NCBI GenBank assembly: GCA_045603085.1
Contig: JAZULL010000003.1
Span: 1 to 38,837, forward strand
Length of the DNA stretch: 38,837 nt
Source of the DNA: SVQP01 sp045603085
Lineage (GTDB): Bacteria > Bacillota > Clostridia > Oscillospirales > CAG-272
Reading direction: 5' to 3'
Position 1 is the stretch's first letter. The number at the start of each line of letters is the position of its first letter. Below are positions 8,186 through 15,579 of the stretch, one piece after another. The notes under the pieces were generated by a model. That model had not been told where the DNA came from, did not search any database, and worked only from the letters and a program-made list of their open reading frames with translations. The translations under genes and the position numbers were made by a program.

Positions 8186-9033
8186 TTGCTCGTCTTCCTT
8201 CCGTCGATCTGTTCTTTGGCAATTCTGCCGTCGCGCAAAAGTGCGCGAAGCGTCTCGTTATCCTTGTCCGCAATGGCGTCGCGGTATTCGGTCAGCGAGG
8301 CGATCAGGGTGTCAATTTCGTCAAGGAGTGCCGAGCCGTTCTGAATGAACAGCTCGCTCCACATGTATTCGTTAAGCCAGGCCACGCGGGTCATATCCTT
8401 GTAGCTGCCTGCTGAAAAGCCCTTGTGTGCACGGGCGGTGGGGCTTTTGACGTAGGCGTTGGAGACCACGTGTGCCAGCTGAGAGGTAAAGGCGATCATG
8501 CGGTCGTGCTCGGCCGCCGTGCTGACCGTGATAGAGCCAAAGCCCATGGGGGACAGCGCATCCTTGACGCGGCCCAAGAGGGCAATGTCCTCGTACGTGG
8601 GAGGCACGATGACCATGGGCGCGCCCGAGAAAAGATTGGCGCGCGTGTATTTGATGCCCGAATTGTGTGTGCCCGCCATGGGATGGCCGCCCACAAAGCA
8701 AAAGCCGTGCTGCTCTGCCAGATAAAAGCCCTCGTCGCAGATCTGCTGCTTGACACCGCAAAGATCCATGACCAAGGTGTCCTTCTTGAGCATGGGGGCA
8801 ATCTCATGCAGGTAAGAGATGGCGGCATCGGGATAAAGTGCGATCAGCACAAGGTCACATTCGGGCAGGGTGGTTTTGTCCAAAGTGCCGTCGATCATGC
8901 CCGAAAGCAGGGCGTAGCTTTGCGAGGTGGCATCTCTGTCATAGCCCAGCACGCGCACGTCGGGCGCATTTTGCTTGTAAGCCTTGGCGGCTGAGCCGCC
9001 GATCAGACCAAGTCCGCAAATTCCAACAGTCAT
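8182..9033 (-). CDS. tyrA: Prephenate dehydrogenase
   Basis: NAD(P)-dependent oxidative decarboxylation of prephenate to 4-hydroxyphenylpyruvate, the tyrosine branch. MTVGICGLGLIGGS is the Rossmann GxGxxG motif, GGHPMAGTHNSGI holds the conserved catalytic His region, and SQLAHVVSNAY and YKDMTRVA follow in the C-terminal helical domain. I start at 9033, where the Rossmann strand begins; the frame is open further upstream but that part lies in the aroF 3' end. 283 residues, so there is no ACT domain and no fused chorismate mutase. Overlaps aroB by four bases. Its presence directly after aroF fits regulation of the operon by tyrosine. Confidence 0.93.
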   Translation of the reverse strand: MTVGICGLGLIGGSAAKAYKQNAPDVRVLGYDRDATSQSYALLSGMIDGTLDKTTLPECDLVLIALYPDAAISYLHEIAPMLKKDTLVMDLCGVKQQICDEGFYLAEQHGFCFVGGHPMAGTHNSGIKYTRANLFSGAPMVIVPPTYEDIALLGRVKDALSPMGFGSITVSTAAEHDRMIAFTSQLAHVVSNAYVKSPTARAHKGFSAGSYKDMTRVAWLNEYMWSELFIQNGSALLDEIDTLIASLTEYRDAIADKDNETLRALLRDGRIAKEQIDGRKTSK

Positions 9034-9052
9034 AAAGGGTCTCCTTAAAGAA

Positions 9053-10066
9053 TCAATGCTCGATATCCGAAATCGCGTCCAGCACGCGGCGCACGCCACG
9101 CATGGTCTTGTCAAATTGCGCGGGGGTCAGCGATTGCGCACCGTCACATAAGGCGTGGATGGGATCGTTGTGCACCTCGATCATCAGTCCGTCCGCACCT
9201 GCGGCCGCGGCGGCCAGTGCCATGGGCTCAACTAACTTTGCAGAGCCGGTTGCGTGGCTGGGGTCAACGATCACGGGCAGATGGGTCAGCTCGTGCAGCA
9301 CAGAGACGGCCGAGAGATCCAGCGTGTTGCGGGTGTAGGTTTCATAGGTGCGGATGCCGCGCTCGCACAGGATGACGTTCTCGTTGCCGCCCGCCATGAT
9401 GTACTCGGCCGACATCAACAGCTCCTTGAGCGTGGCGGCCAGACCGCGCTTGAGCAGAATTGTCTTTTGCGTCTTGCCAAGCTCCTTGAGCAGCTCAAAG
9501 TTCTGCATGTTGCGCGCGCCTACCTGAATGACGTCAACATCTTCAAACAGAGGCAGGTGATTGGCGTTCATGATCTCGGAGACGATGGGCAGGCCGGTCT
9601 CGCGCTTGGCGTGGAGCAGAATTTCAATGCCGTCGGCCTTGAGCCCTTGGAAATCGTAGGGAGAGGTGCGGGGCTTGAAGGCGCCGCCGCGCAGCATGGT
9701 CGCGCCGCTTGCCTTGACCGCACGCGCGATCTCTGCCACCTGCTCCTCGCTCTCAACCGAGCAAGGGCCTGCGATCACGGCAAAGTTGCCGTCGCCCACC
9801 AAGGCGTCTCCCGCCTTGATGACGCTGTTATCGGGGTGAAATTTTCTGTTTGCGCTCTTAAAGGGCTCGCTGATCCTCTTGACCGTTTCCACGTAGGAAA
9901 GGCTACCCAGCAGATCCTCGTCAATGCGCGAGGTGTCGCCCACAAGACCGACGATGGTCTGGTATCGACCGGTCGAGAGATGAACGGTCAGCCCCTGAGA
10001 GCGGATCCAGTCGGCAAGACTTTGAATTTGTTGTTCGGTTGCGCCGGGTTTGAGTACAGCGATCAT
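9053..10066 (-). CDS. aroF: DAHP synthase, type I-beta with N-terminal ferredoxin-like domain
   Basis: First shikimate-pathway step: condensation of PEP and erythrose-4-phosphate. Residues 1-65 form the small N-terminal domain (MIAVLKPGATEQQ to RISEPF) as in Thermotoga-type enzymes, where established work links it to feedback inhibition by Tyr and Phe. The barrel follows: FAVIAGPCSVES, LRGGAFKPRTSPYDFQG, QVGARNMQNFELL, KRGLAAT and VDPSHATGS with the metal His. 337 residues. ATG at 10066 is set by GGAGGA upstream; the open frame further 5' is the untranslated leader with its terminator. First structural gene of the operon, 19 bases before tyrA. Expression is likely controlled by the attenuator in the leader. 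Confidence 0.96.
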   Translation of the reverse strand: MIAVLKPGATEQQIQSLADWIRSQGLTVHLSTGRYQTIVGLVGDTSRIDEDLLGSLSYVETVKRISEPFKSANRKFHPDNSVIKAGDALVGDGNFAVIAGPCSVESEEQVAEIARAVKASGATMLRGGAFKPRTSPYDFQGLKADGIEILLHAKRETGLPIVSEIMNANHLPLFEDVDVIQVGARNMQNFELLKELGKTQKTILLKRGLAATLKELLMSAEYIMAGGNENVILCERGIRTYETYTRNTLDLSAVSVLHELTHLPVIVDPSHATGSAKLVEPMALAAAAAGADGLMIEVHNDPIHALCDGAQSLTPAQFDKTMRGVRRVLDAISDIEH

Positions 10067-10100
10067 GGTAAAGGTCCTCCTCTGCTTGGGATAATGGCTC

Positions 10101-10136
10101 AAAAAACAAAAAACACCGCAGCTTTTACTGCGGCGT
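10101..10136 (-). terminator. Attenuator terminator in the aro operon leader
   Basis: Minus-strand stem of nine pairs, ACGCCGCAG (10128-10136) with CTGCGGTGT (10113-10121), loop TAAAAG, then a TTTTTGTTTTTTG tract (10112-10101). It lies between the promoter and aroF, 35 bases before the aroF start, so it must be read through or prevented from forming for the operon to be expressed. An alternative pairing of its 5' arm is listed separately. Confidence 0.9.
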
Positions 10137-10179
10137 GCCGGAAATTTCATAAAATCCACGTATGCATGTGCAGCAAAAA
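10122..10179 (-). promoter_or_regulatory. Candidate antiterminator of the aro leader
   Basis: Leader segment TTTTTGCTGC (10170-10179, minus strand) can form ten continuous base pairs, two of them G-U, with GCAGTAAAAG (10122-10131). The second segment includes the inner 5' arm and the loop of the terminator, so the two structures exclude each other. The upstream strand begins only 9 bases after the leader-peptide stop, where a ribosome at the stop codon would cover part of it. Pairing was worked out by eye, not by folding software. Confidence 0.7.
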
Positions 10180-10188
10180 TCGCCCTTA

Positions 10189-10248
10189 TTACATGGGAAA
10201 GCCATAATAATAAAGGAAGATATCGCTGTTAGCAAACGTGTGTCTCAT
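10189..10248 (-). CDS. Tyr/Phe-rich leader peptide of the aro operon
   Basis: A 19-codon frame too short for routine gene calling, encoding MRHTFANSDIFLYYYGFPM followed by TAA. The Shine-Dalgarno AGGAG (10255-10259) lies six bases before the ATG and the transcript is predicted to start near 10270. It has three consecutive Tyr codons (TAT-TAT-TAT, 10204-10212) and Phe codons at positions 5, 11 and 17. Of 19 residues six are Tyr or Phe, the end products of this pathway. By analogy with the enterobacterial pheA and trp leader peptides, the inferred role is sensing charged tRNA-Tyr/Phe: a ribosome stalled at the Tyr codons leaves the antiterminator strand free. The translated frame and codons are seen; the function is inferred. 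Confidence 0.8.
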   Translation of the reverse strand: MRHTFANSDIFLYYYGFPM

Positions 10249-10276
10249 GGAAATCTCCTATGATTTTGATAAGTTA

Positions 10277-10305
10277 AGTGTAGCACTTTGGGCAGGGTTT
10301 GTCAA
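10277..10305 (-). promoter_or_regulatory. Promoter of the aro operon
   Basis: Minus-strand TTGACA (10300-10305), 17-base spacer, TACACT (10277-10282). The start site should lie near 10270, only about 11 bases upstream of the leader-peptide ribosome site. It stands back to back with the plus-strand promoter of the VanZ-like gene. Confidence 0.88.
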
Positions 10306-10334
10306 GCCCCTATAAGAAATTTCTTGTGATTTTG

Positions 10335-10363
10335 TAGACAAATCAAAGCTGATCTGCTATAAT
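10335..10363 (+). promoter_or_regulatory. Promoter of the VanZ-LytTR-mutY unit
   Basis: TAGACA (10335-10340), 17-base spacer, TATAAT (10358-10363), about 35 bases before the first start codon. Divergent from the aro promoter. Confidence 0.75.
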
Positions 10364-10398
10364 AATGGTAATGATAAAGCAGGGAAGGAGAGATGCAG

Positions 10399-11100
10399 AT
10401 GAACTCGCGTGTACAAACACCGCTGTGGGCAGGCCCGGGCAATGCGCTGTGGGCGGTAGCCGCTGTGCTTGGCGTGGCGTATGCTGTGTGCGAGCCGTTT
10501 TTGGAGCTCTCGCCCTTGGTCAAGCTGATCTGGCTTGCGCCCGTGTGCATCGCCTTGTACGTGGCAGGCAGACTGCGCTGTGTGGGCGAGGCGCGGACCA
10601 GACGGGTCATGTTTCCCACCTGCGCCATCATTTTCGGGCTATACCTTGTCCTGCTTCTGGACGTGGTGCTGTTTGACAGCGTGTGGTTTGACCGCGAGCC
10701 CGAGGCGGTGCGCACACTCAACCTGGTGCCGTTCCGCATCATCGGCGCATTTGTGAGCTGTATGTTTGACAGCCATGCGCTGTTCCGCCTGGCACTCTGG
10801 AACGTGGGCGGCAATTTCCTGCTGTTTACCCCTTTCGCGCTGTTTTTGCCGCTGTGCACAAGATGGATGGGCAAATGGTACGGCGTGCTGGGTGTCGGCG
10901 CCGTTGCCGTGGTCGCCGTTGAGGCGGCACAGTATATTACTGCCCGCGGCAATGCGGATATTGACGATGTCATTCTCAATCTCGGCGGCATCATGGTGCT
11001 GTGGGGCATCTTGCAGATCCCGCCCGTCAAAAGACTGTACGCCGAGGCGACGCTGTGTCTGCCGGGTAAGGATTATTTTTCAATCGAGTTACCCAACTGA
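10399..11100 (+). CDS. VanZ-like family membrane protein
   Basis: Integral membrane protein of about 233 residues. Hydrophobic segments cover roughly residues 15-35, 38-56, 73-93, 135-150, 160-180 and 195-212. The VanZ-type signatures are visible: LNLVPFRIIGAF after the third segment, WNVGGNFLLFTPFALFLP, then VEAAQYI and DIDDVILNLGG. VanZ confers low-level teicoplanin resistance in enterococci by an unknown mechanism; most relatives in Clostridia have no known function, so I do not infer resistance. Start: AAGGAG (10385-10390) is 8 bases from the ATG at 10399 but only 2 from the ATG at 10393, so 10399 is preferred. Fifteen bases separate it from the response regulator. Confidence 0.85.
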   Translation: MNSRVQTPLWAGPGNALWAVAAVLGVAYAVCEPFLELSPLVKLIWLAPVCIALYVAGRLRCVGEARTRRVMFPTCAIIFGLYLVLLLDVVLFDSVWFDREPEAVRTLNLVPFRIIGAFVSCMFDSHALFRLALWNVGGNFLLFTPFALFLPLCTRWMGKWYGVLGVGAVAVVAVEAAQYITARGNADIDDVILNLGGIMVLWGILQIPPVKRLYAEATLCLPGKDYFSIELPN

Positions 11101-11115
11101 AAGGAAGTATAAGTT

Positions 11116-11814
11116 ATGTTTTATACCGCAATCTGCGATGACGAATCGGTATTTTCTGCCAAGGCAAAGGAAATACTGGATAAGATACTGGACGAAAAGG
11201 GAATCACCCATCGCACCGACTGCTTCTCCTCGACCGACGAGCTGCAAGCCGCCATGCGCAAGTGTGAGTATTCTCTGCTGCTGCTGGATATCGTGATGGA
11301 TAAGCGCACGGGGCTGGAGTTTGCAAGCGAGCTTCGCCGTGCAGGCAGCCGCGTCAATATCATTTTCATGACCTCAAGTGCCGAGTTTGCGCTGGACGCT
11401 TACGAGGTCTATCCGCTGACCTATCTGACAAAGCCGGTCGATCCGCTCAAGCTCCGTCGCGCGGTGCAGATGTGTCTGGAGAAGATGGAAAAGCAGCCCG
11501 GGCTTGTCATCAACGACCGCAAGCTGGGTCAGGTCATGATGGAATACGACGATATTCTGTATCTGGAGAGCCAGAAGCACGACATCGTGGTGTACGCACG
11601 TGACGGCAAGCAGTACACCTTTATGGGAAGCTTTGAGAATTTCTGTGAAAAGCTGCCCGCGGATATTTTCTTCCGCTGTCACCGCTCCTATACCGTCAAT
11701 CTGCGACACACCAGCCGCATCAGCAACCGCGAGTACACCATGCGCAACGGAGATCTGATCCCCATCTCGCGCACCCAGTACAAGCTGGCCTGCGAGAAGT
11801 TCGCGGGGCTTTGA
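11116..11814 (+). CDS. LytTR-family response regulator
   Basis: Two-domain DNA-binding response regulator (AgrA/LytR type), 232 residues. Receiver domain at residues 1-120 with the acidic pair Asp8-Asp9, phospho-acceptor Asp58 in LLLLDIVMD, Thr/Ser86-87 and Lys106 in LTKPVD. The LytTR domain covers residues 130-232, with the typical DILYLESQKHDIVVYARDG, FFRCHRSYTVNL and ISRTQY segments. There is no histidine kinase next to it, so its partner is elsewhere or it belongs to an orphan set. It follows the VanZ-like gene and precedes mutY by one base (TGA-T-ATG), so it is co-transcribed and likely coupled with both. Confidence 0.92.
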   Translation: MFYTAICDDESVFSAKAKEILDKILDEKGITHRTDCFSSTDELQAAMRKCEYSLLLLDIVMDKRTGLEFASELRRAGSRVNIIFMTSSAEFALDAYEVYPLTYLTKPVDPLKLRRAVQMCLEKMEKQPGLVINDRKLGQVMMEYDDILYLESQKHDIVVYARDGKQYTFMGSFENFCEKLPADIFFRCHRSYTVNLRHTSRISNREYTMRNGDLIPISRTQYKLACEKFAGL

Positions 11815-11815
11815 T

Positions 11816-12877
11816 ATGAGAATTTCCAAGGAAATCGTAAAGCCGCTTCTGATCTGGTACGGACAGAATGCGCGCGACCTGCCCTGGCGCAGGGAGATCA
11901 CGCCATACAGGGTGTGGATCTCCGAGATCATGCTGCAGCAGACAAGAGTCGAGGCGGTCAAGCCTTATTTTGAGCGATTTATGCGCGAGCTGCCCGACGT
12001 GCGCGCCTTAGCCGAGGTGCCCGAGGAGCGATTGCTCAAGCTGTGGGAGGGGCTGGGATATTACAGCCGCGCCCGCAATCTGCAAAAGGCCGCAAGGCAG
12101 ATCTGCGAGCGGCACGGCGGACAGCTGCCCGCCAATGCGACAGAGCTTCGCGCCTTGTGCGGCATCGGCGACTATACCGCAGGTGCTATCGCGGCTATCG
12201 CATTCGGTCTGCCCGAGCCCGCCGTGGACGGCAACGTGCTGCGCGTGTGGGCAAGACTGCGCGCGGACGGCAGGGATATTCTGCAGCCCGCCGTGCAAAA
12301 AGAGGCAAGGGAAGAGATCCGTGGGATCATTCCCGCAGAAAGCGCGGGGGATTTCGCGCAGGCTCTGATCGAGCTGGGGGCTACCGTTTGCGTGCCCGCG
12401 GGCGAGGCCAAGTGCCACGCCTGCCCCTTGCAGGCGTTTTGCCGTGCCTTGGCAGAGGATAAGACCGACGTGCTGCCCGTGCGCGCCAAGGCCAAGCCGA
12501 GAAAGCAGATTAACATGACCGTGCTGATCATTTGCGACGGCGAGCGCGTGATCTTACGCAAAAGACCCGACACGGGACTGCTGGCGGGCATGTATGAGTT
12601 TTACCATACCGAGGGCATGCTGAACGCAGAGCAAGCCGCCAACCACGCAAGAGAACTGGGCTTTGAGGTGGTCAGCGTGGGCGAGCCGATCTCTGCCAAG
12701 CATATATTTACGCATCTGGAATGGCACATGACGGGTTACGCCGTGCGCGTCAAGAGTACCGTCCCTGCCCCCGAAGGGCTGAGTGCCGCTACCCGCACCG
12801 AGATCGGCAGCACCTATCCCATCCCCAGCGCACACCGCGCCTTCCGGGAGTATCCGGAGGGCTTGAATTTCCGATAA
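11816..12877 (+). CDS. mutY: A/G-specific adenine DNA glycosylase
   Basis: Removes adenine mispaired with 8-oxoguanine in base-excision repair. 353 residues, normal for MutY. Glu37 in SEIMLQQTRVEAV and Asp138 in PAVDGNVLRV are the catalytic residues, at the same numbers as in E. coli. The helix-hairpin-helix is LCGIGDYTAGAI. The [4Fe-4S] cluster ligands are Cys192, Cys200, Cys203 and Cys209, with seven residues in the first interval rather than six, a spacing I recall from other Firmicutes. The C-terminal NUDIX-like domain (about 225-345) recognises 8-oxoG, with FTHLEWHM near its centre. Start ATG lies one base after the regulator stop. Confidence 0.97.
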   Translation: MRISKEIVKPLLIWYGQNARDLPWRREITPYRVWISEIMLQQTRVEAVKPYFERFMRELPDVRALAEVPEERLLKLWEGLGYYSRARNLQKAARQICERHGGQLPANATELRALCGIGDYTAGAIAAIAFGLPEPAVDGNVLRVWARLRADGRDILQPAVQKEAREEIRGIIPAESAGDFAQALIELGATVCVPAGEAKCHACPLQAFCRALAEDKTDVLPVRAKAKPRKQINMTVLIICDGERVILRKRPDTGLLAGMYEFYHTEGMLNAEQAANHARELGFEVVSVGEPISAKHIFTHLEWHMTGYAVRVKSTVPAPEGLSAATRTEIGSTYPIPSAHRAFREYPEGLNFR

Positions 12878-12883
12878 AAGCAG

Positions 12884-12914
12884 ACCGGGCAGAGAACTGT
12901 CCGGTTTGTTTTTT
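12884..12914 (+). terminator. Terminator after mutY
   Basis: Stem ACCGGGCAG (12884-12892) with CTGTCCGGT (12897-12905), loop AGAA, followed by TTGTTTTTT. Seven bases after the mutY stop. Confidence 0.9.
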
Positions 12915-12975
12915 GCAAAATCGGGTCAAAAAGAGCACTCTCTCTACCGCGCGCCAACAAATCCGCAAGTATTTG

Positions 12976-13004
12976 TTGCAATTTTGCTTGATTTGTGCTA
13001 TACT
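12976..13004 (+). promoter_or_regulatory. Promoter of the GH28-like / hydrolase / peptidase operon
   Basis: TTGCAA (12976-12981), 17-base spacer, TATACT (12999-13004), about 50 bases before the first start codon. Confidence 0.75.
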
Positions 13005-13055
13005 GTAAGATGAACTGTTATACCGCGAATTTCAAGTAGAGTGAGGTGCGCCCTT

Positions 13056-14540
13056 ATGATCAGAATTCCCGTATTTCCCATTGGCCAGCAGCCGTATGAA
13101 GGTTGTACTGTTACGGTCAATCAAAGACAGACAAAGCCGTATCCGGCGCGCGTGTCGGCTATGCCGTTCAACCGTGGCTGGCCGGGGCATCAGCGTCCCT
13201 TGGAGCAGACCGAGGAGGCAGGCTTTTTATCCTTTGAGTCGGACGGCGAGGTCACTCTGACCGTCACCTGGCCCGTGCCACCGACCGAGGTGCTGGTGCG
13301 TCCGCTCTCTCGCGGCGTCAAGGCAGAGGTGCAGGATTGCACGGCAACCTTCACGCTCCCGGGCTGCGGACAGTATACGGTCGAGGCGGACGGCCCTCAT
13401 CATGCGCTGCACGTATTTGTCAATCCCATCAAGGAATATGACGGCGAGCGCATTACCTATCGCTTTGCGGGCGGCGAGCATCACGTCGGCTCAATCGAGC
13501 TTGGCGATCACGACACCGTGCTGATCGATGCGGGCGCGGTTGTGTACGGCTCGTTCTACGCCATCTGTGCCGAAAATATCCGCATTCTCGGTCACGGCAT
13601 TATCGACGGCAGCCGCGAGGAGAGAAACGACGAGACCGCGCTGCTGGCTTACGATTACGAAAACCCCATTCCGAGAGATAGCCAAGGCATTCGTGCATTT
13701 TTGCATGCGCACCGCGTTCTGCGCGGCAATATTCGCCTCTACAGATGCAAAAACGTGCATATCGAGGGTGTGATCTGCCGCGACAGCGCATCGTTTTCCA
13801 TCATTGCCGCGGGCTGTGAAAACGTCAGCATCGATAACGTCAAGTGCATCGGCATGTGGCGGTATAATTCGGACGGCATTGATCTGTTCAATTGCCAAAA
13901 CGTCAGCGTGCGGAATTGCTTTTTGCGCAATTTCGACGATTGCATGGTCATCAAGGGCATTTGCGGCTGGGATGACCAGAATAACGAGAATATTACAGTC
14001 AAGGGCTGTGTGCTGTGGTGCGACTGGGGCAGAGCGCTGGAGATCGGCGCCGAGACCAATGCGCCCATGTTCCGCAATATTGTTTTCTCGGACTGTGACG
14101 TCATTCACGGCTCGACCATCGCGCTGGATATACAGCACCATAACAGAGCCGAGATCTGCTATGTGACCTTTGAGCGCATCCGCGTGGAGTACACGGTGCA
14201 CCAGCTGTCGGATCTGCATCAGCAGAGCGACGGGCAGGTCTATCGCAGCACCTCTCCCGCACAGCACCCCGCACTGCTTAACGTGGCGCTGTACGATATG
14301 GGGCTGTTTGCAAGGGACGGCTTGCACGGACACGTGCACGACGTGACCTTCCGCGATATCTCGGTGCTGACCGACGGCGAGATTTCCATGCCGTATTCGG
14401 TGTTCCGCGGTCTGGATCGGGAGTGCTGTGTCGACGGCGTGTGTGTGGACGGTCTGTATTATAACGGCGAGAGGATCGAATCCCTGCAAAAGGCTAATTT
14501 TGTCATAGGTGAGTATACCGACAATATTGTTTTAAAATGA
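13056..14540 (+). CDS. GH28-like right-handed beta-helix protein, probable glycoside hydrolase
   Basis: 494 residues, no signal peptide, so probably cytoplasmic. Residues 1-125 look like a beta-sandwich N-terminal domain; residues 140-480 show repeated coil motifs (ENIRILGHG, KNVHIEGV, ENVSIDNV, QNVSVRNC, ENITVKGC) of a parallel beta-helix. Pectinase-type acidic residues are present: Asp273 and Asp276 in NSDGIDLFN and Asp294-Asp295 in NFDDCMVIK. The classical GHG and RIK motifs of polygalacturonases are absent; WGRALEIGAE stands at the GHG position. The substrate may therefore be an oligosaccharide already imported. ATG at 13056 follows GAGGTG; a GTG 15 bases upstream lacks a ribosome site. 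First gene of a three-gene unit. Confidence 0.78.
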   Translation: MIRIPVFPIGQQPYEGCTVTVNQRQTKPYPARVSAMPFNRGWPGHQRPLEQTEEAGFLSFESDGEVTLTVTWPVPPTEVLVRPLSRGVKAEVQDCTATFTLPGCGQYTVEADGPHHALHVFVNPIKEYDGERITYRFAGGEHHVGSIELGDHDTVLIDAGAVVYGSFYAICAENIRILGHGIIDGSREERNDETALLAYDYENPIPRDSQGIRAFLHAHRVLRGNIRLYRCKNVHIEGVICRDSASFSIIAAGCENVSIDNVKCIGMWRYNSDGIDLFNCQNVSVRNCFLRNFDDCMVIKGICGWDDQNNENITVKGCVLWCDWGRALEIGAETNAPMFRNIVFSDCDVIHGSTIALDIQHHNRAEICYVTFERIRVEYTVHQLSDLHQQSDGQVYRSTSPAQHPALLNVALYDMGLFARDGLHGHVHDVTFRDISVLTDGEISMPYSVFRGLDRECCVDGVCVDGLYYNGERIESLQKANFVIGEYTDNIVLK

Positions 14541-14567
14541 GTTGAGAAGCCAAAGGAGTTGAGTGTT

Positions 14568-15569
14568 TTGAATCCAAGCGGATATTTTCTGATCGGCGGT
14601 GCTGTGGTAGCTGCCGCGGCCGTGACGGGTGCGGCCATCGCATCGGTCAGAATCACGCGCAAGCTGTTTGGTGATACGTTTGGTCGTAAGGAGGCCGACC
14701 CCGAGAAGCAAAACGCGTTTTTGGATAAACTGACCAAGCAGGGCTTTGATAAGCAGGTGGAGATCGTCAGGCGCGGCTGGGACGCTTTGGCCGCCGCACC
14801 GCACGAGCGTGTGGAGATCACCTCGCACGACGGTCTGAAGCTCCGCGCCAAGCTGTACGAGCCCCGGGGCGAAAAATTCGCTACCGTGATTCTGGTGCAC
14901 GGCTACCGCAGCATCGGAGATATGGATTTCGGGTGCGTGTATGAGCACTATGAACAGCTGGGGATCGGCATGCTGATTGTTTCCCAGCGCGCACATAACG
15001 ACAGCGAGGGAAAATATCTGACCTTTGGCGCAAAGGAAAAGTACGACGTGCGCGATTGGTGCAGATATCTGGTCGACCGCTACGGAGAGGATCACAAGAT
15101 CATTCTGGACGGTGTTTCCATGGGCTGCTCCACCATTCTGCTGGCATCCGCTCTGCCGGATATTCCGCCGCAGGTCAAGGCGGTCATTGCGGATTGCGGA
15201 TTTTGCTCAGCCAAGGGCGAGATCGCGGACGTCCTGCGCACGGATATGCACCTGCCCGCATTCCCCATCATTCCCATCGGCAGCCTGCTCTGCCGCATTT
15301 ACGGCGGCGCGTTCTTGTCGGATGCCAACGTGGCGCGTGAGCTCAAAAAGTCCAGAATTCCCACACTGTTTGCCCACGGCCTTGGGGATGATTTCGTAAG
15401 GCCCTATCATTCGGAGAGAAACTACGAGGCCTGCGGGGCAGAGTATAAGCGGTTGGCTCTTTTCGAGGGCTCGCCGCACGGCCTTTCGTATCTGGATCAC
15501 ACCGAGGAATATCAGAGAATGATCCGCGAGCTGTTGGAGCACGCAGGGGTACTGCCTGCTCCTCAATAA
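14568..15569 (+). CDS. Membrane-anchored alpha/beta hydrolase
   Basis: Serine hydrolase of the alpha/beta fold, about 333 residues. A hydrophobic segment near residues 5-27 anchors it to the membrane. The oxyanion segment VILVHGYRS, the nucleophile Ser184 in DGVSMGC, an acid at Asp274 or Asp275 in HGLGDDFV and His304 in GSPHGLSY form the expected triad. RAHNDSEG after the second strand resembles Clostridial relatives annotated as peptidase S9/S15-like or lysophospholipase-like; the substrate is unknown. Start TTG at 14568 is chosen because AAAGGAG ends nine bases before it; the TTG at 14559 touches the ribosome site. Gaps of 27 and 10 bases to its neighbours mark an operon. Confidence 0.82.
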   Translation: MNPSGYFLIGGAVVAAAAVTGAAIASVRITRKLFGDTFGRKEADPEKQNAFLDKLTKQGFDKQVEIVRRGWDALAAAPHERVEITSHDGLKLRAKLYEPRGEKFATVILVHGYRSIGDMDFGCVYEHYEQLGIGMLIVSQRAHNDSEGKYLTFGAKEKYDVRDWCRYLVDRYGEDHKIILDGVSMGCSTILLASALPDIPPQVKAVIADCGFCSAKGEIADVLRTDMHLPAFPIIPIGSLLCRIYGGAFLSDANVARELKKSRIPTLFAHGLGDDFVRPYHSERNYEACGAEYKRLALFEGSPHGLSYLDHTEEYQRMIRELLEHAGVLPAPQ

Positions 15570-15579
15570 AGGAGATTTC

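Noticed and set aside
10066..10159. N-terminal extension of DAHP synthase upstream of 10066
   Set aside because: The extra residues are encoded by the terminator hairpin and U tract; the GGAGGA ribosome site and the normal family N-terminus both point to 10066.
10066..10270. T-box riboswitch for the aro operon
   Set aside because: The leader is only about 200 bases, lacks the T-box consensus AGGGTGGNACCGCG and a specifier-loop stem, and instead carries a translated peptide.
10399..11100. Glycopeptide-resistance gene (VanZ)
   Set aside because: Only the broad VanZ-like fold is visible; there is no van cluster, so resistance cannot be inferred.
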